In this document: in pieces, positions 52,234 through 63,915 of the stretch
Layout of the letters: each line of letters begins with the position of its first letter
Numbering within the stretch: position 1 is the first letter of the stretch
Translations under genes and position numbers: made by a program
NCBI GenBank assembly: GCA_020002185.1
Contig: CM034538.1
Span: 3,502,773-3,566,772 of the forward strand
Length of the DNA: 64,000 bases
From: Paraescarpia echinospica
Taxonomy: Eukaryota > Annelida > Polychaeta > Sabellida > Siboglinidae
Direction: 5' to 3'
The notes under the pieces: model-generated
Database searches by the model: none
Seen by the model: only the letters and a program-made list of their open reading frames with translations
Told to the model about the DNA's origin: nothing

Positions 52234-52724
52234 TACGTTAAAACAAATTAATTGGACCCCGTATTCAATGTAGCAAACAATCAGAGGAAACAATCCTTGT
52301 GTGATTATAATCTGCCTTCATATCTACCCATTTTTCTTCTACCAACATGCCAAATTTGAAGTAAAAAGAAAGATAATATTTTTTTAATAAAAACTGAAAC
52401 CTCAATAATGGTAGGCCTAGTCCCAGATGACAGTGGCGTCAAAAAGGAACAGTTTAAAACCAAAGGATGCGACGCCAGAGTTCGACTGGAGTTGTAAAGT
52501 ACGTGACGTCATTGGATGTTATTTCCCTGGTGGGAGGCGGAGTTATCAACATGCGCCGTTATGCTGCGTTCCAATGGGCTCGTGTATATATCGTAAACAT
52601 GACTTGATGAACTGGACAAGTTCACGAGCCCCTCCAGTTTACCACTTGTACATTTATGCAACTGGGTCAAGTAGGGGTTACGAAGTCTGTTCACGGTACA
52701 CACGAGGTGATTGGATGGCAGCAC
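52234..52724. other. Upstream region of the xanthine dehydrogenase gene
   Basis: No gene or repeat recognised. It becomes GC-richer from 52430, as expected for a promoter-proximal region. Confidence 0.4.
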
Positions 52725-52732
52725 TATAAATA
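52725..52732 (+). promoter_or_regulatory. TATA box (TATAAATA) of the xanthine dehydrogenase gene
   Basis: It lies 97-104 bp upstream of the ATG at 52829. With transcription starting about 30 bp downstream, the leader would be about 70 bp. Confidence 0.5.
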
Positions 52733-52828
52733 ACGTAACTAGGTCGATCCTCGACAGCACTCGCAGTGACGAGAGTGCATCAGACAGAGCTGATTTAGCT
52801 AACGTGCTGAAACTAGATAGACGACGGC

Positions 52829-55800
52829 ATGTCGGACTACGACAAAAGCGAGCTGGTGTTCTTCGTTAACGGCAAGAAGGTAAGTAGTTGTGTCGCTGTC
52901 GGCCAGCCTACAAATAGGTCCAAAGCTAACGTGTTAAGAACGGGCTTACCTTAACTTAGTTAACTAAGTAACCCGGGGTCGTCCCAGGGCAGGGGATGCT
53001 GACGAACGTGTTTACTGTTTACTCTCTGCAGTTTGCACAACGTCCACAACGTCATTGTCTATGACGGTGTAGGCGCTTATTCGACCAAAATGCCTTTTTA
53101 CTTGGGACCAACAGTGGCAGTAGACTCCGGTTAGCTTAGCAAAATCAGTGTGTCTGATTCAACTGACCGGCGGGTTTGGTATTTTATAGGAGGTAAATTT
53201 GCCTATCTCCGTGTGGTGGCGCCACCATTGTCAGCCTCAGAACTCTGGACCAGTATCCTACACGGTGGATTCTCCTACACCACAACTGCAAAATAATTTA
53301 TGAATCAGGCCATTAAGGTGGAATTTGTAAAGCGAAGTTAGCTTTCTTAATTGAGCATCCGATATATGTACGTCTTAATTGAGCATCCAAGATATATGTA
53401 CATGAGAGATGAGAGATATGTACATGAAAAATGGCTTGTATCTAAGTGGAAAAGGGGGCAGCAGTTTTGTAAGAGAAACTGATGCGACCTGTTGACAGTG
53501 GGACAGGTTGCAATCCAAAAAGAAACACTTATCGAAAGAAGCTATTAGAAAAAATAAGTACAAACAAATGATGTGGAAGTCATATATAGACGTACTGGAA
53601 ATGATGAAGACTACCGGGGTACTACATTTATAAAGAAGCACTTAACGAAGCTACAGCTGAAATTCAAAGAGAAGCTATGAACAACAATTAGCTTGTAATA
53701 TAAAACAAGACAGCAAGAGTTTTTATGCGTATGTTTCAAAGCAAACAGAAAGTTCAGGATAAGGTCTATCTTCTAGAGGATAGTGCTGGACATATAATTT
53801 CAGGGATTCTTAATGGCAGAAGACCTGAATGAGTATTTTAGTTCAGTGTTTACCAGGGAAGATATCAGTTCACTTCCAATACCAGAGGCTAAGTTTAAGG
53901 GGACAGAATCAGACTATTTAGGACAGTTAATTGTAACCCCAGAAATGGTAGCTAAGAAAATAAGGGCTATGAAGGATAATAAATCACCTGGAGTGGATGG
54001 GATTCCGACCAAACTACTTTTGGAAATTGTAGAACAAATTAGCCTACCGCTTGCCACAGTTTTCAGTTTGTTATTAGAAGAGGGAGTGCTTTGAGAAACA
54101 AGTCAGCGAACTATAGACCAATGAGTTTAACATCAGTGATTTGCAAAGTATTAGAAAGACTAATTAAAGATCACATGATGGATTTTCTTGTTAAACATAG
54201 CTTGATAAACCCATCTCAACATGGTTTTCTAAAAGCGAGGTCATGATTAACAAATATGTAGTTTTTTGGAAGATATCACTAAGTGGGTAGACGAGAGATC
54301 ACCAGTAGATATAATCTACTTAGATTTTCAGATAGCTTTTGATAAAGTGCCACATCAAAGATTATTGCTTAAAGTTAACTAAAGGCTCATGGCATAGGAA
54401 ATGGACTAATTAACTGGATGGAAACAAGGCTGATTGACAGAAGGCAATGGGTAGTAGTTGATGGAGAGGCAGGGAATCAGTTTTGAGTGGGGTACTACAT
54501 GGATCAGTACTGGGACCTATATTTTCTTAATAGATATCAATGATTTGGACGATGATATAACAAGCAAGGTGTTAAATTTGTGGATGCAAAAGTGTTTAGA
54601 AGGATTAAAAGTGATGGAGATAGACAGCATTTACAACAAATACAAGATGATCTTGACAGGTTGATCAAAATAATAGTCTGAAATGTGGCAAATGTTCAAT
54701 TTTGGGAAATGTAAATGCCTCCACACAGGACATGGGAACGAAGACGTAGAATATACAATGGGGGGTACTGTACTAATTACTACTGTAAAAGAAAAGGATG
54801 TAGGGTTAACCATTAGTGCTGATATGAAGGTTTCAGAGCAGTGCGGACTTGCAGCTTCAAAGGGAAATAAAATCCTTGGTTTATTTAGGTGAAATATAGC
54901 GTATAAAGAAAAAGAACTAATAATACTGCTGTACAAAGCAATACTTAGGCCTCATTTAGAATATTGTATACAAGCGTGGAGGTCATATCGCCAGAAGGAC
55001 ATTGATATGCTAGAAAAAGTATAGAGGAGAGCGACTAAACTGATACCAAAACTGAGGGATCTTAGTTATGAAATACACCTAAAAGAATGTGGTTTAACAA
55101 CACTTGTGACCAGGAGATTGAGAGGAGATCAGATAGAAGTGTTTAAAGTATTGAATGGTTATGAAAATATTGATACAAATATTTTTTATTTGTTAAGAAA
55201 GATAGAAGGACTAGAGGACATGAAGTTACATTAGTAAAGGAGCAGTGTAGATTAGATATATATATATAAGAAAGTTCTCATTTTCACAAAGGACTGTAAA
55301 TGAATGGAACGGATTATCTGCTGATTGTGTGGATGCTAGTTGCGTGAATATGTTTAAAAATAAAATTGACACACACCTCGGAATGGAGGGATACAAGTAG
55401 ATAAAAGGGTTGGACTCTCGATAAGCCAAAGAACTTCCTTGTCCACCTGCCATTTAGAGTTAAATCTCTGGGTGGCAATCTTGTTAAATTGTGTTAAATC
55501 CGAACTGGCAGCAATTTCATACACTACGTACAACCTCCTAGTTTCATCATGCACCTCACCAATGTGATGGAAATGAATAAATGTAATACCTGGATGTTTA
55601 CCCAGATTCTGAACAAAGTACACACACATATATATATATGTGTGTTTATTCAGTAAAATGATACAGGCCCGTGCACTACAGTTCCCAACAAGTCATGACA
55701 TTTGCTATGAAAAAGGCTGGTTGTACAATTGGAGCGCAGTGGCCGAGTGATTGGAGCATCAGACTCTCAACTGAGAGAACCCTAGTTTGAACCCTGTACT

Positions 55801-58800
55801 GCGATGTGGAACCTTGGGCAAGTTCGTTCACTCTACGTTGCTCCAGTTCACTCAGCTGTGTGAATGAGTACTGGCTATAGACAGTGACCTGGTGATATTT
55901 ATGTACGAATAGTCTCTGCGCATTAATTGCAGTATGGCTTAATGCTTCCCATAGAAGTTGAGGTTCGATTGAACAGCTCTGTCAGTGCCAGGGAGTAAAG
56001 TATAAGTGCTTTAAACAGTCCAAAGGACTGGATACTGAGCTGTATGTGAACTTACCTTTATTCTTTATATTATTGCATATTGTGCAGTGCTCAGGTGATC
56101 AAAACGAAGTTTAAATTTGTGTTGCAAATCCAACGTTTTCTCCAGTTGTTTGAACTCTGACCATAGAGTTACTCTGACACAGTTATGTTATCAATTTTTA
56201 CCTGTAGATAACTCTGTGTCAATGTTACCTTGATTGCTGTGCCTACTTCTAAGTAATCATTGACATATCTAGGATCTCGCAATGGGTAGAAACGCACAAA
56301 GCTTAGTTGCACATTAGTTGTTTCTGTCTAAACTGTAATGGCGCAACAGGTTATATAGAGAATATGGCTTGCTCATATCAGTTGTGTCCTTGATGAACAC
56401 ATAACACCAAATGTCTCATGAATTTGAATTGCCACGTAAAATTATATCACACAACATAAAATCCAACTAGAAGTCTACAGCTTTTGGAATAAATTATTCG
56501 TCTGACATGCATTTGGTGTGCGCATCCAGGACAATAAAGGAAAGTTTGCAGTCATTAGAGACTTGTGACGACCCACTCAAAATGGCTTGGTGACCCATTT
56601 TGGGTCGCGACCCAGGGGTTAAGAACTGCTGATGTAGATCTAACACAGTGGTCAACAACAAAAAAGCATGAGTGGCTCCAAATCAGGCCAGCAACATGGC
56701 TTAACTTAGGCACAGGATTTCTGATCATCAATTTAGTAACATTTATTTATATGTTTCTTAATAAAAATACAACATACACCAGGGTGTATATATATATATA
56801 TATTATATATATCTATACAACCGGGTATATCATGTTTGACAGCCAACCAAACTGTGCTTAATAATCATGCATCTTTTTGGCAAAATTTTTTAATCAACGA
56901 AAAACAACAAACTTTGGTACATATAAAAGTTACAAATGCTGTGGAGGTATTGGGAACATTGTAGCCCAAAACAAAATAGGCTATCCATGACATTCTGATG
57001 AAACCCTGTAAATGATTTTTTTGGCAAATTGACTTAATCTAGTCTGCCCCTTCAAGAAATTCTCAAAGTTGGACATGACCAGTTGATGTGGTCATTGGTC
57101 ACAGTTGGCAGGTCACACCACGTCCATTCTGTTAGAAACAATCTGTGTCAAGAATTATGGTTGTCCAAGAAAGACCGGTCACGTACAAAATTCTACAGGA
57201 GAGATGTCCAAGACAGACCGGTCACCTAAAAAGGTCAACAATAGAGGTGTCCAAGACAGACCGGTCACCTACAAAGGCCTGCCAGAGTGGTGTCCAGGAC
57301 AGACCGGTCACCTACAAAGGTGTATCAGAGAGGTGTCCAAGACAGACCAGTGTAATTTGGTAAACATTTTACTGATTTTGATGCCAAAATTGTTTTCACA
57401 AATTTAATGCATTTCACTGAATGCTAGTGGCTCAGTCTTAAAATATGTTCATCTTTCAGGTGATTGAGCACAACCCTGACCCTGAGGTGACCTTGCTGCA
57501 GTATCTCCGTGACAACCGTATCCTCTCATTCTTTAACATAGTGTTAACATACAGACCTCTTGTTTATTTCTTTATGGGTACCTTCAACTTATGACATAGT
57601 ACAGAACGTAGATGTAATGGTCACAACTACTGATTTGTTATATGAAGTGTTAATAGCAGTTTGAACTACATTAATACCCAGTAGTATTCACTGTTGGACG
57701 AATGTTTTTTGGTGGTATTATTAGCCATAGAAGAATGCTCTTTTAATACATTAATCATTTCATTACAGTGGTCTTTTGACCACTATATGGTAGTACCCTG
57801 TCACTATGGGGTATTACCCTGTCACCACAGGGTAGTACCCTATCACTGTGGGATAGTACCCTGTCACTATGGGGTAATACACTGTCACCACAGGGTAGTA
57901 CCCTGTCACTATGGGGTATTACCCTGTCACCACAGGGTAGTGCCCTATCACTGTGGGGTAGTACCCTGTCACCACGGGGTAGTACCCTGTCACCACGGGG
58001 TAGTACCCTGTCACCACGGGGTATTACCCTGTCACCACAGGGTAGTACCTTGTCACCACAGGGTAGTACCCTGTCATCACAGGCATTCCAAACCTGCCCA
58101 GTTGCCTCAATATAAGTCCAATGTGCTGTAAACAGCCAGGGTGTGACCTCAGTCAATCAGCCGTACATACGTTTCCTGTTTAGCTCCGTAACTGCTGATT
58201 AACCAAATTGTTTCCCTCCCACAACTAAAATCTTGTTGAATTAGTGCACATAATATTTACCGCTAAAGTTGTAACCTTTGGTTTGGATGGCGATCACGCG
58301 TCATGACTGTTGGCATAAACCGTTACATCTAATGTGTGTCATGTTGGTCATGCTTACATAAGGATGTTGAATATTGAAATATCTACGTTTGTTAAATATT
58401 ATTATATACAATGTATGTGTAATAATTTACAATTGCTTGGTGTAACAGTTACATCATGTCTAGATAAGACTGATGACGCTGTATGATTAAATCATTTGTG
58501 TAACTTGTTGTTAGAGTCTCTGTTAGTTAACGGCCTCTTTGGCCATTAGCCATGTGGCATGGTTGCTTTGAGTGGCAATCTTGTTCAATCTTGTTAACAA
58601 TCGAATTATTACTATTACTAAGACCAAAATATTTATAAATGGGGGTCCTCTCTATATAAAGGCAGTACAATTTGAACAGTTAGTTAGTCGAACCAGTATG
58701 AAAGATAGTTCTGAAATGTCTTGGTTTACGTACTTCTGTATGCATGTGTTAAATGAGTATCGAGACACTTCTATGATTTGGTGCTTAACCCTTTGCGCCA

Positions 58801-58898
58801 GTTCGACTGACAGGGGCGAAGCTGGGATGTGGCGAAGGAGGGTGTGGGGCGTGCACCGTCATGGTGTCCAAGTACGACCGCGTCAAGCGACACATTCA
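52829..58898 (+). CDS. XDH: Xanthine dehydrogenase/oxidase, coding exons 1-3 (gene continues beyond the window)
   Basis: Exons: 52829-52879 (phase 0 end, GTAAGT donor), 57460-57517 (acceptor TTTCAG, phase 1 end, GTATCC donor) and 58802-58898 (acceptor GCGCCAG, phase 2 end, GTATCC donor). They encode [17 protein letters not shown], then [19 protein letters not shown], then [19 protein letters not shown] and SKYDRVKRH. This is the N-terminal plant-type 2Fe-2S ferredoxin domain of xanthine dehydrogenase, with three of its four cluster cysteines in CGEGGCGAC; the fourth lies in the next exon. The enzyme oxidises hypoxanthine to xanthine and urate using molybdopterin, FAD and two 2Fe-2S clusters, in the cytosol or peroxisome. 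Aldehyde oxidase is a close paralogue and cannot be fully excluded from 69 residues; LVFFVNG favours xanthine dehydrogenase. Intron 1 is 4580 bp and mostly repeats. Confidence 0.88.
53375..55499 (+). mobile_element. CR1-family LINE copy C, degenerate, in XDH intron 1
   Basis: A scrap of the ORF1 esterase end (53395-53515) is joined by a deletion to the ORF2 linker (53516 onwards). Reverse transcriptase pieces are at 53813-54094 and 54105-54660 with stops and shifts, then the thumb at 54683-54892, the C-terminal part at 54900-55400 and the 3' UTR with the AATCTTGTT-type end at 55488-55499. It is more diverged than copies B and D. Confidence 0.88.
55727..56060 (+). mobile_element. tRNA-derived SINE in XDH intron 1
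   Basis: The head resembles a tRNA gene with A box GTGGCCGAGTGATTGG (55739) and B box AGTTTGAACCC (55784). The body follows with CCTTGGGCAAGTTCGTTC, reminiscent of the central domains of CORE/MIR-like SINEs, then a non-tRNA tail ending near CAGTCCAAAGGACTGG (56017-56032) and an AT-rich end. Confidence 0.7.
56061..56559. other. XDH intron 1, no feature recognised
   Basis: Ordinary AT-rich intronic sequence. Confidence 0.5.
56560..56631. mobile_element. hAT (Charlie-like) terminal remnant
   Basis: TTTTGGGTCGCGACCCAGG and GGTTAAGAACTGCTG, read on the other strand, begin CAGCAGTTCTTAACC, the standard Charlie-type hAT end. Only one terminus is recognisable. Confidence 0.6.
56800..57104. other. 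XDH intron 1, no gene; short TA microsatellite
   Basis: TA run at 56790-56815; otherwise nothing recognised. Confidence 0.5.
57168..57355. repeat. Minisatellite, about 52-bp units, in XDH intron 1
   Basis: Four to five units of GTCCAAGACAGACCGGTCACCTACAAAGG type, about 105 bp upstream of exon 2. The short open frames across it are repeat artefacts. Confidence 0.85.
57783..58085. repeat. Minisatellite, 20-bp self-complementary units, in XDH intron 2
   Basis: About 15 units of the GGGTAGTACCCTGTCACCAC type. GGGTAGTACCC is itself nearly palindromic, and CCACAGGGTAGTACCCTGT gives long arms, so both strands stay open as Cys/His-rich frames. Those frames are artefacts. Confidence 0.9.
58567..58602 (+). 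mobile_element. CR1-family 3' tail fragment
   Basis: GAGTGGCAATCTTGTTCAATCTTGTT matches the terminal motif of the CR1 copies. Only the last about 35 bp. Confidence 0.6.
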
Positions 58899-59667
58899 GT
58901 ATCCTTTGTCCGTGTCACCAGAGTCACTAGTCTTGTCATCTGTGTCGTTAATAATGTCTAATTTTCAAGATAGAGCTAAGATTGTGTGTCCTCAGAACAG
59001 TGCTGTGTGCATTGACATCAGCTTTAGTGCTTGCACAAGTGCGTAAATATAGTTTTTTTGCCACATCGACATAATCAGCATATTCAGATAAACTGAATAG
59101 CTGACTCAAGAAACATGAATCTGTTGCCTGTATTCCAAGAGGCATTCTGTTGTACATGTAGCATGGTTGTCTTACCGTGGTTTTGTGTCTACAGGACTAC
59201 AAACACATGGTAGATACCCCAGTAAATATTTGAAAAGTTACACATGCAGCCAAAGGATATATACAGATGCAGCATTGCTGTCTGTTAAATATTGTGTGTC
59301 GGTGAAAAATATTCCATGCATTTATATGCATAAAATTAAAGTAAAGCTCAGTGTTTGATAAGATCACTGCATGAATGATCTACCATTTGTTTCAGGCAGA
59401 ACAATAACGTTCCAAATAATGGTAAGAAAATTCTAATAAATTGTTTCACTGTTTGAACCAGGAACATGACCAGGCAACATCTAGTTGTTAATTATGTGAA
59501 TACAGACAACACATCTCAAGTAGTTACTAAGGTGGTAGAGATTACAGCAGTGTTTGTTTTTATACTCAGTCATGTACTAGACTGACAACACTTACCCTTG
59601 GCTGGCTGAACCAACAATGAGTGGCCTCCTATTGAGAACATGGGTGTTTGTGCATCAGTGGTAACAA

Positions 59668-59872
59668 AGATGTGAGTGAGTGAGTGAGTGAGAATGAGTA
59701 AGTGTGAGCGTGTGTTCATGCATGATTGTGTGTGTGTGTGTGTGAGTGGAGTGTGTGTGTGTATGCGTGTGTGTGCGTGTGTATGTGAGAGTATGTGTAT
59801 GTGCACGTGTGTGTGTATGTGTGAGTGTTGCGTGTGTGTGTGTATGTGAGTGTGTGTGCGTGTGTATGTAAT
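59668..59872. repeat. GTGA/TG-rich microsatellite in XDH intron 3
   Basis: GTGA units, then irregular TG with interspersed A and C. The His/Thr-rich frames on the minus strand are artefacts. Confidence 0.9.
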
Positions 59873-60009
59873 ATAAAATGTTTCTTAGAATAAAAGCACA
59901 CATACAACTGCTGTGGTAAGAGTGTGTAATGACCATGGTGCTTTTAGTCTGAGCCTTAATCGTAGTATACAAATACCTAGTTGTATTAGGGCTTGCCTAT
60001 GGCACTTGA

Positions 60010-60562
60010 CAAGGGTCTACACTCTCTCAGGAGACTGAACTGACTGTGTTCCAAAGACAATAAATCGACCTGTCTAATGTCTCGTCTTTGTGTTAGATCT
60101 CTCATCAACTGGTGCCTTTACTAGAACAAGATAACAGCATCATTTTATATTAACTTTTTTAATATTGCCAATGAGTACAACTCGTGTTTTACATCAAATG
60201 TTGAATGCTGAACTGTGTGATGCCAACGAGCCATTCATGGGTGTAGACCACAATAACAGAATACTGGTGTATATCTTTACTATATTTTACTCTTACTAAA
60301 TTGTGATACTTATACAATGCATTTGTATAAGTTAATGTAGCATTAAATCTTTGATGAAAAGCATGGGTTGTGGCAATATTTAAAAAAGTTTATATAAATT
60401 GCAGTAATCTTGTTCTGGTTAAAAAGGCACCAGTTGATGAGAGATCTAAAAACAGAGATATTAGGCAGTTGGATTTATTTGCTTTAGATCAGAGTTAGTT
60501 AAGTATTGTCACAAAAGTATGCTCATTGACAGTTCAGTCTCATAGGAGAGTGTAGACCCTTG
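60010..60562. repeat. Inverted-repeat (foldback) element next to CR1 copy D
   Basis: The arm at 60010-60135 and its complement at about 60405-60562 begin CAAGGGTCTACACTCTC and share GAGACTGAACTG and AGATCTCTCATCAACTGGTGCC. About 270 bp lies between. No clear target duplication. The right arm ends exactly where CR1 sequence begins. Confidence 0.75.
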
Positions 60563-60575
60563 GGTAGAGAAGGTA

Positions 60576-60971
60576 TTGGGGCATGGCAAGGGAGGGTCTA
60601 TACTAGTACACGTTGGGACAAACAATGCAGACAAGGAGGGAACAACTGGGATAGTTCAGAAGTACAGACATCTAGTGAGGAAGCTAAAGAAGACAAGAGT
60701 GGAACAGGTTATTCTCTCAGGAATTTTGCCAGTAATGGGAGGAAGGGGGGCAAGATACAGAAACTGTAAGAGGATGGCGATCAACGCACTAGTTGAGCAG
60801 ATGGTTGAGGAAGAGGGCGTGGGATTCATAGATTTAGTGGGGTACTTTGTTGGGAGAGAAGATATGTACATGAGAGATGGCCTCCATCTAAGTGGAAAGG
60901 GGGCAGCAGTATTCTCAGAGAATCTGCTGCGATCTGTTGACAGTGGGACAGGTTGCATCTATTTAAACTAA
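60576..60971 (+). CDS. CR1 ORF1 C-terminal part: SGNH esterase blocks III-V (copy D)
   Basis: An open frame of 131 codons: ILVHVGTNNADKEGTT (block III), VILSGILPVMGGRG, then YMRDGLHLSGKGAAVF with the Asp-His pair, ending GCIYLN. The nucleophile block is missing through 5' truncation, so it cannot be active alone. Confidence 0.85.
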   Translation: MGHGKGGSILVHVGTNNADKEGTTGIVQKYRHLVRKLKKTRVEQVILSGILPVMGGRGARYRNCKRMAINALVEQMVEEEGVGFIDLVGYFVGREDMYMRDGLHLSGKGAAVFSENLLRSVDSGTGCIYLN

Positions 60972-62081
60972 ATTCGCAGGGGGGACTCGCAGAGAAGCCT
61001 GAAACTGGAGGCATAGATAAAGGCAGCAAAAATAATTCAGCAAAGAACAATCTGGAAAACTGTTCTGAAGCTGGGTATAAATGTGTTTGTTTAAATGCAA
61101 AAGAAATGAACTAAACATTATGGTAGAAGATATTGACCCTCACATAATAACCGAATCATGGGCAACCACCGATATATCAGATGCCGAATTGGGACTGACA
61201 GGATATGTAATGTTTAGGAAAGATAGAATAAGAAGAAGGGGAGGTGGAGTTATTTTATATATTAAAGAATCTATCCAGGCTTGTGAAATAAAATTAGACA
61301 GAGAAGCAGATTGCGAAGAAGCTGTTTGGTGTAACATAGTTACAGGAAACTCAACGTTAACGGTTGGATTAGTTTATCGAAGTCCAAACATAAGCATAGG
61401 AGAATGAAAAAATACAAAACGCTATAAGGGAAGTGAGCAAACGGGACTGTGTTATTATGGGGGATTTTAACCATGGGCATATAAAATGGAAATCTCTACA
61501 GAGTATGGGTAGTGAGGACCACAAGTTTTTAGTTTTAGTACAAGATAGTTTCCTTTCTCAACATGTGCTAGAACCAACCAGGGGAGAGAATGTGTTAGAC
61601 TTAGTTTTGTCCTCACAGAATGAATTAGTTGACAATGTTAAATTATGTGAGCCTCTGGGAAGTAGTGATCACAACCAGATACATTTTACCATCAAAGTAA
61701 AATCAGAAAGAAATAATAAAAAGCAGTTCAGGAGAAATTTCCACAAAGGAAGATATAAGGAAATATTTAGCAAAGATAGACTGGAATAATACACTGAAGA
61801 ATAAGACAGCAACAGAATGCTGGAATATCTTAAAGAATGAAATAGAATGCATCGTAGATAAATGTGTTCCCTTCAAAAAACAAGGGAAACGGACCAGAAA
61901 GAAATACTTATTGAAAGAAGCCATTAGAAAATTAAGTATAAACAAATGATGTGGAAGTCATATAGACGTACTGGAAATGACGAAGACTACAACATTTATA
62001 AAGAAGCACTAAACCAAGCTACAGCTGAAATTAGAAATTCAAAGAGAAGCTATGAAAATAAATTAGCTTGTAATATAAAAC

Positions 62082-63815
62082 ATGACAGCAAGTTTTTATG
62101 CGTATGTTCGAAGCAAACAGAAAGTTCAGGATAAGGTCGGTCCTCTAGAAGATAGTGCTGGAAATATAATATCAGAAGGATTCTTAATGGCGGAAGACCT
62201 AAATGAGTATTTTAGTTCAGTGTTTACCAGAGAAGACACTAGTTCACTGCCAGTACCAGAGGCTAAGTTCAAGGGGGCAGAATCAGACTATTTAAGACAG
62301 TTAATTGTAACCCCAGAAATGGTAGCTAAGAAAATTAGGGCTATGAAGGAAAATAAATCACCTGGAGTGGATGGTATTCCACCCAAACTACTATTGGAAA
62401 TTGTAGAACAAATTAGCATACCGCTTGCAACAGTTTTCAACTTGTCATTAGAAGAGGGAGTGGTTCCTTTAGAATGGAAAGAAGCAAACATTATACCGTT
62501 ATTTAAAAAAGGTTCGAGAAACAAGTCAAATAATTATAGACCAGTTAGTTTAACATCGGTGATTTGTAAATTATTAGAAAGACTAATTAAAGATCACATG
62601 GTGGATTTTCTTGTTAAACATAACTTGATAAACCCATCTCAACATGGGTTTCTAAAAGCGAGGTCATGCTTAACAAATATGTTATGTTTTTTGGAAGATA
62701 TCACTAAGTGGGTAGATGATGGATCACCAGTAGATATCATCTACTTAGATTTTCAAAAAGCTTTCGACAAAGTGCCACATCAGAGATTACTGCTTAAACT
62801 AAAAGCCCATGGCATAGGAAATGGTATAATTAACTGGATAGAAAAATGGCTGATTGACAGAAGACAACGGGTAGTTGTTGATGGGGAGGCTTCAAACTGG
62901 AAATCAGTTTTGAGTGGGGTTCCACAGGGATCAGTACTGGGACCTATATTATTCTTAATATATATAAACGATTTGGACGATGATATAGCTAGCAAGATGT
63001 TGAAATTTGCAGATGATACAAAAGTGTTTAGAAGGATTAAAAGTGATGGGAATAGACAGCATTTACAAGATGATCTTGACAGGTTGATCAAATGGTCTGA
63101 AAAGTGGCAAATGTTGTTCAATTTTGAGAAATGTAAATGCCTTCACACAGGACATGGGAACGAATATGTAGAATATACAATGGGGGGAACTGTACTAAGT
63201 ACTACTGTAAAAGAAAAAGATTTAGGGCTGACAATTAGTGCCGACATGAAGGTTTCAGAGCAGTGTGGAATTGCAGCTTCAAAGGGAAATCAAATCCTTG
63301 GATTGATTAGGCGAAATATAGCATATAAAGAAAAAGAACTAATAATACCGCTGTACAAAACAATAGTTAGGCCTCATTTAGAATATTGTATACAAGCGTG
63401 GAGGCCATACCGCAAGAAGGACATAGATATGCTAGAAAGAGTACAGAGGAGAGCGACTAAAATGATACCAAGACTGAGGGATCTTAGTTATGAAAAACGC
63501 CTAAAAGAATGTGGTTTAACAACACTAGAGACCAGGAGATTGAGAGGAGATCAGATAGAAGTGTTTAAAATATTGAATGGTTATGAAAATATTGATAGAA
63601 ATATGTTTTTTTCAGTTAAGAAAGATAGAAAGACTAGAGGACGTGAAGTTACATTAGTAAAGGAGCAGTGTAGATTAGACGTGAGAAAGTTCTCATTTTC
63701 ACAAAGGACTGTGAATGAATGGAACAGATTATCTGATGATTGTGTGGGTGCTAGTAGTGTGAATATGTTTAAAAATGAAATCGACACATACCTCAGAAGG
63801 GCTGGATATATGTAG
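62082..63815 (+). CDS. CR1 ORF2 reverse transcriptase to C-terminus (577 codons, copy D)
   Basis: One intact frame with linker ([28 protein letters not shown]), reverse transcriptase ([49 protein letters not shown]) and C-terminal domain ([23 protein letters not shown]). The endonuclease lies upstream in broken frames. It provides the uninterrupted version of the region broken at 36600 in copy B. Confidence 0.9.
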   Translation: MTASFYAYVRSKQKVQDKVGPLEDSAGNIISEGFLMAEDLNEYFSSVFTREDTSSLPVPEAKFKGAESDYLRQLIVTPEMVAKKIRAMKENKSPGVDGIPPKLLLEIVEQISIPLATVFNLSLEEGVVPLEWKEANIIPLFKKGSRNKSNNYRPVSLTSVICKLLERLIKDHMVDFLVKHNLINPSQHGFLKARSCLTNMLCFLEDITKWVDDGSPVDIIYLDFQKAFDKVPHQRLLLKLKAHGIGNGIINWIEKWLIDRRQRVVVDGEASNWKSVLSGVPQGSVLGPILFLIYINDLDDDIASKMLKFADDTKVFRRIKSDGNRQHLQDDLDRLIKWSEKWQMLFNFEKCKCLHTGHGNEYVEYTMGGTVLSTTVKEKDLGLTISADMKVSEQCGIAASKGNQILGLIRRNIAYKEKELIIPLYKTIVRPHLEYCIQAWRPYRKKDIDMLERVQRRATKMIPRLRDLSYEKRLKECGLTTLETRRLRGDQIEVFKILNGYENIDRNMFFSVKKDRKTRGREVTLVKEQCRLDVRKFSFSQRTVNEWNRLSDDCVGASSVNMFKNEIDTYLRRAGYM

Positions 63816-63915
63816 ATAAAAGGGTTGGACTCTCGATAAGCCAAAGGGCTTCCTTGTCCACCTGCCATTTAGAGTTAATTCTCTGGATGGCAATCTTGTT
63901 AAATCTTGTCAAGTG

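Larger units (their letters stand above)
60563..63909 (+). mobile_element. CR1-family LINE copy D, 5'-truncated, in XDH intron 3
   Basis: It begins inside the ORF1 esterase. ORF1 end 60576-60971; ORF2 endonuclease pieces 61081-61407 and 61433-61789 with small deletions and shifts; linker 61790-62134; reverse transcriptase to the end 62082-63815. The 3' UTR ends with CAATCTTGTTAAATCTTGT at 63891-63909. Confidence 0.92.

Noticed and set aside
55730..55803. Functional tRNA gene
   Set aside because: A and B boxes are present, but the acceptor and anticodon stems do not pair well and a SINE body follows.
57694..58156. Cys/His-rich proteins on both strands
   Set aside because: Both frames come from a self-complementary 20-bp minisatellite without stops.
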